DNA of 64,000 bases from a bacterium (GTDB lineage: Bacteria; Myxococcota_A; Polyangia; Nannocystales; Nannocystaceae): NCBI GenBank assembly GCA_024742475.1, contig JANSYI010000038.1, positions 1-64,000 on the forward strand, given 5' to 3'. The notes under the pieces are model-generated. The model worked only from the letters and a program-made list of their open reading frames with translations, searched no databases and was not told the origin of the DNA. Shown here piece after piece: positions 58,313 to 64,000 of the stretch. The number at the start of each line of letters is the position of its first letter. Within the stretch, counting starts at the first letter, position 1. The translations under genes and the position numbers were made by a program.

Positions 58313-59821
58313 TCATGGGACGGTGTCCGCACCGGGGTAGTCGGTTGCGCCGTCGGTGGCCGGGCGCGCGTCGCCCTCGAAGTCGAACGGCGGGTCGCCG
58401 ACCTCCCAGATGGCGATGTCGGCGAACTGCGTCTGACCGGCGGCCGAGAGGCGGGCGTCGCCGCCGTTGTAGTCGGAGAACCACGCCGTCTCTGCATCGT
58501 CCTCAACCGCGGTCGTGGAGACAGACGCACCAGAGCACCCCTGCGCTGGGTTGTCTCCGCGAGTAGCCAGGATTGAGTTGCGAACGACGACCCCGGCCCC
58601 GCTCGAACAGAGGAGTGCATCGGCATCACCGAGAGAGCCAAGAACACTGGAGTACACCAGCTCGAGCTGTGCCGAGGAGGCGTCGACGGCTACTCCATCC
58701 AGAGGTCCCCCGACCATACAGTTCCTGACGAACCCACTGCTGCCCGAGGCCAGCGTGATGCCGCCGCCGTCGTTGCCGGAGACCTGGGTCGAGTCGGCGT
58801 AGAGGGTGGTGCCGGTGCCGACGGAGACGCCCACGCCGTTGCTGCCGTCAACGCGCAGACGGTGAAGGTAGGCGGTCGAGCCTGCGCCGCTGACCGTGAC
58901 GATGGGGGACGCCGTGTTCCCGCCGACCACGCGCACCGTACTCGAGTCCGAGACGATGGCGATGGTCTTACCGCCGTCGATGGTGATGGTGTGGAGGCCA
59001 CCTCCGCCCGTCAGCTCGATGGCGTGCTCGGCTCCGTCGTCGAGCTCGTCGACGACGGTCTGAATGGCACCATTGTCTCCGGCGTCCACTTCGGTCACCG
59101 CAGCCGCGTCGAAACACGCCCCGGTCGCGATGTTGCAGGCGGGCAGGTCCAGGTCCTGGCACTGCTCGTGGAACTCGCAGGCCACGCACACGTTCGTCTC
59201 CGCGTCGCACAGCGGCGTCGTCCCGCCGCAGGCCTCGGGGCTGTCGGCCGTGCACTGGACGCAGGCATCGTCGACGCAAAGCGGCGTCGCCTCGTCCAGC
59301 ATCGCGCACGCCTCGTCGGGCGTGCCTTCGACGACGGCCGAGCAGGGCGAGCATTCACCATCCACACAGAAGGGGAGGGCGGGGTCCATGCACGCCTCGT
59401 TGCCCATGCACTCGGGGCCGGTCGTGGTGCTGGGGTCCTCGGTGTCGGTCTCGGGCTCTACCGTCGTGCTCGGCTCGACCGTCGTCGTGTCCGATCCTGT
59501 CTCGCTCCCGCTTCCGCTGCTCGAAGACGACTCCGGGCCTTCGCACGTCGGGTCGACGCCGCACGGCTCGGGGCAGCGCAACTCCTCGGCCGAGACGCAG
59601 CCATAGAGCGCGATCGTTTCGCCGAGGTGGCCGATGTCGCATTCATCGTTTCGTAGCCCGCTGTTGCAGAACGGGCGCTCGGGGAATAGCTCCGAGCAGT
59701 AGGCATCGCCTTCGTTGTTGGCGCAGTGGTCGCCGTTGACGACTTGAACGGTGCAGGCGCTCGCCAAGAGAGCGAGCGCGCTCGCGAGAGGCAGGAGCAA
59801 GGTGGTTGTGGTGCTGTTCAT
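58313..59821 (-). CDS. Cys-rich lipoprotein with beta-helix domain
   Basis: About 502 residues. Signal peptide LLLPLASALALLASAC with lipobox. A Cys-rich segment, a Ser/Gly/Thr linker (ESSSSSGSGSETGSDTTTV) and a second Cys-rich segment with repeated CV-x-C units (PFCVDGECSPC, PLCVDDACVQC, VCVACEFHEQC) follow. The C-terminal 280 residues are a right-handed beta-helix-like repeat (GAIQTVVDELDDG, IVTVSGAGSTAYLHRLRVDG). This modular layout is typical of surface lipoproteins of Nannocystineae. Confidence 0.8.
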   Translation of the reverse strand: MNSTTTTLLLPLASALALLASACTVQVVNGDHCANNEGDAYCSELFPERPFCNSGLRNDECDIGHLGETIALYGCVSAEELRCPEPCGVDPTCEGPESSSSSGSGSETGSDTTTVEPSTTVEPETDTEDPSTTTGPECMGNEACMDPALPFCVDGECSPCSAVVEGTPDEACAMLDEATPLCVDDACVQCTADSPEACGGTTPLCDAETNVCVACEFHEQCQDLDLPACNIATGACFDAAAVTEVDAGDNGAIQTVVDELDDGAEHAIELTGGGGLHTITIDGGKTIAIVSDSSTVRVVGGNTASPIVTVSGAGSTAYLHRLRVDGSNGVGVSVGTGTTLYADSTQVSGNDGGGITLASGSSGFVRNCMVGGPLDGVAVDASSAQLELVYSSVLGSLGDADALLCSSGAGVVVRNSILATRGDNPAQGCSGASVSTTAVEDDAETAWFSDYNGGDARLSAAGQTQFADIAIWEVGDPPFDFEGDARPATDGATDYPGADTVP

Positions 59822-59824
59822 CGT

Positions 59825-60601
59825 CTAGAACCTTCCTGAGAGCGCGATTCCTGCGGTTTGGGGGGTGAGCACGGGCGCGACCATCGTTGCCTGTTTGCGG
59901 CGCTGCTTCTTGCGGCGAACGACATCGGTCACCAGCATGGCGGTGCCGCCGACCACCATCGCGCCACCCAGAACGAGAGCGCCGATGGCGGGGGTCCTGT
60001 AGTTGGTGCGGTCGAGCGTGAGGTACGACGACTCGATGGGAGATGACTCGTTTGGGCGAGGGAGGTAGACGGCTCCGACGATGACTCCGGCGACGCCGAC
60101 GCCCGAAATCACGGCGCCGGCGATCCCCAGCGGACCGATCGGCTTGATCTCGCGGGGCGTGGCGCCATCGGTCGAAGGCCCCGCGGGCTTGCCATGCGGC
60201 TCTTCCGGTTGTGGTGCAGAGGCGTTCTTGGCGGCGTCGCGCTGCTCGAACGCGGCGGCGACTTGTTTCATCGTGAACGTGGTCAAGGCGTCGCGGCCGC
60301 ACTCACAGACCTCTCCGTCTGCTTCTTGCTCGAACACGACCTCCTCGGCATCCAGGAGGCTGACGTTGACCGTGAAGGCTGCTGTCTCTCCTCCAACCTC
60401 GATCTGGATCGACCCCGGGGGGACCTCCTCGTCGAGGGCGTCGACGAGCTCACGGCAGCGTCTCTCGATGTGTGGGGTCGTGCCCTCGGAGAAACGGGTG
60501 CTGATCGCCTCGGACCACGTCACCACGCATGGGCTGGGCGGCTCGGGGTACTCGTCCACGGGTTCGGAGGGAGACACGAACAGGAGAAGGGGGAGGATCA
60601 T
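59825..60601 (-). CDS. Membrane protein of the kinase operon
   Basis: About 258 residues from ATG 60,601, overlapping the kinase stop (ATGA). Signal-like start MILPLLLFVSPSEP. A soluble region has VTWSEAISTRFSEGTTPHIERRCRELVDALDEEV with beta strands and a Cys pair (EVCECGRD). Two membrane helices (GIAGAVISGVGVAGVIVGAVYL and AIGALVLGGAMVVGGTAMLV) and a basic end follow. Many myxobacterial kinase clusters encode such proteins; it may sense or display a signal. Confidence 0.65.
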   Translation of the reverse strand: MILPLLLFVSPSEPVDEYPEPPSPCVVTWSEAISTRFSEGTTPHIERRCRELVDALDEEVPPGSIQIEVGGETAAFTVNVSLLDAEEVVFEQEADGEVCECGRDALTTFTMKQVAAAFEQRDAAKNASAPQPEEPHGKPAGPSTDGATPREIKPIGPLGIAGAVISGVGVAGVIVGAVYLPRPNESSPIESSYLTLDRTNYRTPAIGALVLGGAMVVGGTAMLVTDVVRRKKQRRKQATMVAPVLTPQTAGIALSGRF

Positions 60602-62415
60602 GGGGAGTCCTTCAGCTTGGTCTTGCAGATGCGGACGAAAGCTCGAGTGTCGGCCTCGTTTGAGTGCTGCCCCGCGCGAACGCACGCCTCGTAGTCTTGA
60701 ACGTCGAGAAACGCCTGCGTCCGGAGGTAGCGACGGCTCTCCTCGTGTCCTCTCCAGCATTTCGCCGAACTCGTCGCACGAAGCACCGCTCGTGCAGACC
60801 CCGCTCGTTGCGCTGTGGATCGGCTCTTCTCGCATGCTGCGGAGTCCTCCGGGGACGGAGGCTCCACTTCGGGGAGCGCGGGAGCGGGTGTTCTCGGCTT
60901 GAGCTTGGTCGACTTTCGATTTGGCCTCTTCCGAGGCTCCGATACGGGTTCTGGTGCCGGCGCGGGCGCTGGAAGCGGTCGCGCCTCGGAGTCTGGCGTG
61001 TCCTCGTTCGCCTCGTCACCGAGGTCCGGCTTTGGACTGGGCTCGGCCCTCGGCGGTGTGCTTTCTCGGACCATCGAGGCCGGCGAGCTTCCGTCGTTGC
61101 CCCGGCTTTCGGTGTTCGTGCTGCGTTCCTCCGCTGGAAGAGCAAGCCAAGTGCCGACGACCGCAGAAACGAACAGCGCGACGAGAACTCCCGCGAACGC
61201 GATGGCGTGCTTGCGCGTCATCGCCCGCGGCCTTGTCTCAGGCCCGGTCGCGGAGGGGGCGTCTCTCTCTGCCCTCGCACGTCGTTCTGCGGTTCTCAGC
61301 TCGAGAGCAGCGATCGCCTGCGTCTTGGGAAGCTCGATGCGTTCGTCGCGTCGAGCTTTTTCGAGTTCGGTGTGGACGCGCCGAACCGAAGGGAGCTGCG
61401 CTTCGTCCCTCACGAGCTTTGCCAGAGTCTCGTCTCCGGCAGGTCGAGCGCCGTCGGCGACGATGCGCGGGCGTTGTGTCGAACTCGTCAGGCTCGAAGA
61501 CTCACTTTCCGCGGACTGGTCGAGGACGATCCTGGTCGTCGGAGCAACGTCTTCGAAGAACTCCCGCAGCTCGTCAATGCCCGGTCGTTCCTGTGGGGCA
61601 TAGGCGAGGCACCGCATGGTGATCTCGACGAGCTCTTCTGAGGCCTCGACATCGAGGCGCGGTGGGCTCCAGTCTGCGGAGCGGCGACGGCTTGCAACCT
61701 CGTCTTCGCTCAGTTCGTCCTCGGGGGGGGACCCGCTGAGAAACTCGAACAACGTGGCGCCCAGGGCGAAGACATCGAAGCTCGTGGAGGCCTCCGCGTG
61801 GACGAGCTGTTGGGGACTCATGTACGAGGTCGTTCCAGGGGCGGCGCCTCGCAGTGTCACATCGTCGGTCTTTTCGACTCCGCCGGTGCCCAGTGCGTAG
61901 GCCAGGCCGAAGTCGACGAGATGTAGATCGTCCGCGTCGCTGACGATGAGGTTGGCGGGCTTGATATCCCGGTGGACGATCCCGGCGTCGTGCAGCGCCC
62001 CGAGTGTGTCGACGAGCTGCTTCCCGAGCACGCGAATTCGCGGCTCGGGCATGCCCTGGTGGTGGTAGACCATCTCCGACGACAGGGTGCTTCCCTCGAC
62101 GAAGGGGAAGATCACGAACATGCGCCCCTCGAATCCCGTGGGCCCATCGAGTTTTCCGTAGGCGATCGAGGGGACGATGCAGGGGTGGGGGACGGCGCTG
62201 GACAGACGCGCTTCGTTGACGAAGCGGTGCTCTGTTCGGTCGCTATCGGACGCTGCTGTCCCAACCTTGATCGCGACCTGGGAGCCGTCCGCACGGCGGC
62301 CGCGGTAGACGATCGCGGTCGCTCCGATTGCGATCCGCTCTTCAACCGTTGCGTCGCCCACGCGGTCTCCCGCGCAGAGTTCGGGCTCCGCCTCTTGTCG
62401 ACGCGCGAAGCTCAC
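60598..62415 (-). CDS. PknB-type Ser/Thr protein kinase, membrane-anchored
   Basis: About 605 residues. Kinase domain at residues 20-280: Lys50 in VAIK, catalytic HRDIKPANL at 148-156, DFG in LVDFGLAYA and an APE-like region (AAPGTTSYMSPQQL). A Ser/Thr-rich juxtamembrane region leads to a membrane helix (AIAFAGVLVALFVSAVVGTWLAL), a long Pro/Glu/Ser extracytoplasmic linker, and a C-terminal Cys-containing helical domain (CEKSRSTAQRAGSARAVL, CVRAGQHSN). It is the second gene of a three-gene coupled operon. Confidence 0.9.
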   Translation of the reverse strand: MSFARRQEAEPELCAGDRVGDATVEERIAIGATAIVYRGRRADGSQVAIKVGTAASDSDRTEHRFVNEARLSSAVPHPCIVPSIAYGKLDGPTGFEGRMFVIFPFVEGSTLSSEMVYHHQGMPEPRIRVLGKQLVDTLGALHDAGIVHRDIKPANLIVSDADDLHLVDFGLAYALGTGGVEKTDDVTLRGAAPGTTSYMSPQQLVHAEASTSFDVFALGATLFEFLSGSPPEDELSEDEVASRRRSADWSPPRLDVEASEELVEITMRCLAYAPQERPGIDELREFFEDVAPTTRIVLDQSAESESSSLTSSTQRPRIVADGARPAGDETLAKLVRDEAQLPSVRRVHTELEKARRDERIELPKTQAIAALELRTAERRARAERDAPSATGPETRPRAMTRKHAIAFAGVLVALFVSAVVGTWLALPAEERSTNTESRGNDGSSPASMVRESTPPRAEPSPKPDLGDEANEDTPDSEARPLPAPAPAPEPVSEPRKRPNRKSTKLKPRTPAPALPEVEPPSPEDSAACEKSRSTAQRAGSARAVLRATSSAKCWRGHEESRRYLRTQAFLDVQDYEACVRAGQHSNEADTRAFVRICKTKLKDSP

Positions 62416-63815
62416 TGGGCGCTACCTGTGATGAGCCACCACGCGACGCCACCTGCAGCGATGCAGCTGAGGGCGACGCCGATGAGAACGCGCGTCCATG
62501 CAGGGAGCCCAGTCCGCCTAGCGATGGGGGCGCTCATCGAGGTCTCGACGGGCGCCTCCATTTGCTCTGTGGCAGCGCGGTGGGGGGCGGATGAAGCCGA
62601 CGCAGATGGGGAGGGTTGGGTTCGTTGAGCGAAAATACGTTGCTCTGTCAGTCGCTCAGTGGGGGCGAGTTCAGGGGCGATGACGATGGGTTTTGCGAGA
62701 GGGTGTCGCCTGCGTACGACTGGCGCATCTTCTTCTTCGGAGTCGTTTGGCGACCAGCGTCGCGTGGGCGGGTCGTCGGTCGTCTGCGCTGGTGCGTGCC
62801 TTGGCAGTGTCGGCGCGTCGTCTCCTCGGAGCAGCGTCGGCTGTGATGCGGTGCTGGTGCGAAGCTCCTCGGGGATCTCGAAGTGCTCGGTCTCGCGAGA
62901 ACGGGGCATACGGCCCAAGGCGAGCTGTACGCGGTCGGCAACGAGCTTGGGTTTGAACACGTAGCCCGGGCACGCGCTGAGCGCCTCTGCGAACTCCTCT
63001 GCCGTGGGACGCTCGCTCGGGTCGAAGCTGAGCGTCCGCTCGACGAGGTCCCTCAGCTCTTCGGGGAGGTCGGTTCGTTCGAGCGGTGGGGTGTTTCCCT
63101 CGGTCAGGATCAAGGGAAGGAGCTGCTCTTGGGTGAGCCCCTTCCGAAACGCTCTTCCCTCGAGCATCTCCCAGGCGACGACGCCGAGGCTGTAGAGATC
63201 CATCGCCGGGCATACATTGCCCTGGACATGTTCGGGAGACATGTAGCGGAACGTCCCGAACAAGTGCCGCCCCGAGTGGTCGGCATCGACTCGCGTGGAG
63301 ATCCCGAAGTCGAGCAGCTTCGTTTCTCCGTCCGTGGTGATCAGCGTGTTCGCGGGTTTGATGTCTCGGTGGATGAGCCCGAGTGGCTTGCCGCCAATCT
63401 TGCGCCGAGCGTGGGCGTAGTGAAGACCGTCTGCCATGCCCTTGAGGACGGTGTAGATGACAGGGAGAGGCAGTGGACGGCGTTCGTTCTTCTGCTGGTG
63501 CGAGAGGAGCCGGCGCAGGTCGATGCCGTCGGCGTATTCCATGACGAAGAAGGGAGTCCCGTCGACCTCGTCCGCATCGAAGACCCGGACGATGTTCGCG
63601 CACGGGCCGAGCTTGATCGCGATGCGAGCCTCGTCGAGGAAGTGTCGACGTCCCTGATGATCGAGATCCTTCGCGACCTTGATTACGCACGGCATTCCAT
63701 TCTCGGCGGCGACATTGAGCTGGCGAGCGTAGAAGACGCGCCCCCCGCTCCCTTGCCCAACCCGCTCTTCGATCACGTAGCGACCGAGCTTGGTTCCTGG
63801 TCCTAGCTCCTCCAT
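62412..63815 (-). CDS. PknB-type Ser/Thr protein kinase with C-terminal membrane anchor
   Basis: About 467 residues from ATG 63,815 (MEELGPGTKLGRYVIEERVG); an upstream frame start gives an unlikely N-terminus. Gly loop GQGSGGRVF, Lys46 in CVIKVAK, HRDIKPAN at 149-156, DFG at 169-171, GTFRYMSPEH. A charged linker leads to a membrane helix at the end (VLIGVALSCIAAGGVAWWLIT). No sensor domain follows. Its stop overlaps the next kinase (ATGA). Confidence 0.9.
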   Translation of the reverse strand: MEELGPGTKLGRYVIEERVGQGSGGRVFYARQLNVAAENGMPCVIKVAKDLDHQGRRHFLDEARIAIKLGPCANIVRVFDADEVDGTPFFVMEYADGIDLRRLLSHQQKNERRPLPLPVIYTVLKGMADGLHYAHARRKIGGKPLGLIHRDIKPANTLITTDGETKLLDFGISTRVDADHSGRHLFGTFRYMSPEHVQGNVCPAMDLYSLGVVAWEMLEGRAFRKGLTQEQLLPLILTEGNTPPLERTDLPEELRDLVERTLSFDPSERPTAEEFAEALSACPGYVFKPKLVADRVQLALGRMPRSRETEHFEIPEELRTSTASQPTLLRGDDAPTLPRHAPAQTTDDPPTRRWSPNDSEEEDAPVVRRRHPLAKPIVIAPELAPTERLTEQRIFAQRTQPSPSASASSAPHRAATEQMEAPVETSMSAPIARRTGLPAWTRVLIGVALSCIAAGGVAWWLITGSAQ

Positions 63816-63887
63816 CGCCTGTGCCTCGGTGCGTCCATGGAGAGGTGGAACGCAAATGGCGAGCCAATGTCGTGCGAGGGCAAGTCG

Positions 63888-63950
63888 ACCACTTGGTGCC
63901 CCGGCAAGGGGCAGTGTGGTTGGCACCCTGCCCAGTGCACTTGGCACCTG
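63888..63950. promoter_or_regulatory. TTGGCAC direct repeats upstream of the kinase operon
   Basis: TTGGCAC occurs at 63,920-63,926 and 63,941-63,947, exactly 21 bases apart (two helical turns), with a similar CTTGGTGCC near 63,891. Regular spacing suggests a cooperative regulator site in front of the leftward kinase operon. The promoter itself is not clear. Confidence 0.35.
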
Positions 63951-63957
63951 CTGGTCA

Positions 63958-64000
63958 TCACCCGATCCCCGCTCGCTTGAGAAGGTTGGAAAACCCGTTG
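63958..64000 (-). CDS. 3' end of an unidentified gene
   Basis: The last 13 codons (NGFSNLLKRAGIG, then TGA) read as a plausible helical C-terminus of a gene that begins beyond the window. Too short to assign. Confidence 0.3.
   Translation of the reverse strand, partial: NGFSNLLKRAGIG

Noticed and set aside
63920..63950. Sigma-54 promoter based on TTGGCAC
   Set aside because: The required GC/TTGC element at the right spacing after TGGCAC is absent, and the repeats face away from the kinase operon.

Overview
The window is uniformly GC-rich. It carries paired PknB-type Ser/Thr kinases and a Cys-rich lipoprotein with a Ser/Gly/Thr linker of the kind common in Nannocystineae, so a myxobacterium (Myxococcota, probably Nannocystaceae-like) is the best guess. 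That is inference from gene content. No rRNA or tRNA gene was seen.

Left part (1-20.2 kb): a mosaic of small chromosomal or island genes (a DprA gene with a frameshifted phosphoribosyltransferase partner, a CsrA homologue, a small winged-helix protein, a SEC-C protein, a lipoprotein), then an Rpn-family nuclease with a decayed second copy. A thiol/HMA metal-handling cluster of mercury-resistance type is split by a two-gene insertion sequence (DDE transposase plus ExeA-like ATPase). A metal-efflux block follows: two CDF transporters, a BlaI-type repressor with a BlaR1-type M56 sensor protease, and a CzcCBA RND pump. AT-rich dyads sit at its two key promoters.

Centre (about 20.9-58.2 kb): a large mobile element. 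It has a tyrosine integrase at its left side (21.6-22.4 kb). A partition module (ParA ATPase, ribbon-helix-helix partner, upstream array of palindromic repeats) and a winged-helix replication-initiator-like gene lie at its right side (55-58.2 kb). Between them, twenty tightly coupled leftward genes (51.7 to 33.2 kb) look like a virion or particle-assembly operon. They include beta-rich candidate coat proteins, a paralogous pair of beta-rich proteins, a lysozyme-like transglycosylase, a transglutaminase-like Cys protein, a 1455-residue polyvalent protein with a DUF3560 domain, and at least seven proteins with a short N-terminal membrane anchor followed by a basic cluster. No terminase, portal, tail, relaxase or type IV secretion gene is recognisable, and no packaging ATPase is visible. 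A tailless, membrane-associated phage-plasmid is the leading hypothesis, not a demonstrated fact. Two non-coding regions (51.7-52.6 kb and 54.5-55.1 kb) carry repeats and perfect palindromes suitable for an origin or control region.

Inside this element a second, 9.45-kb insertion (22,910-32,364) splits a yegP-like gene. The two halves lie 9.45 kb apart, are flanked by the same 8-bp sequence (GAGGTTCT), and together restore a protein of about 110 residues. The insertion carries a Rep_trans-type initiator, a chromate transporter ChrA, a Fe/Mn superoxide dismutase, an OmpR-type two-component system, a PepSY lipoprotein with a His/Asp tail, an alginate-export-type porin, a small HTH protein and an integrase remnant.

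Right end (58.3-64 kb): chromosomal-looking leftward genes, with two kinases and a membrane protein in a translationally coupled operon and a convergent Cys-rich beta-helix lipoprotein. Several genes in the first 21 kb carry single-base frameshifts. Sequencing error and real decay cannot be separated from the sequence alone.
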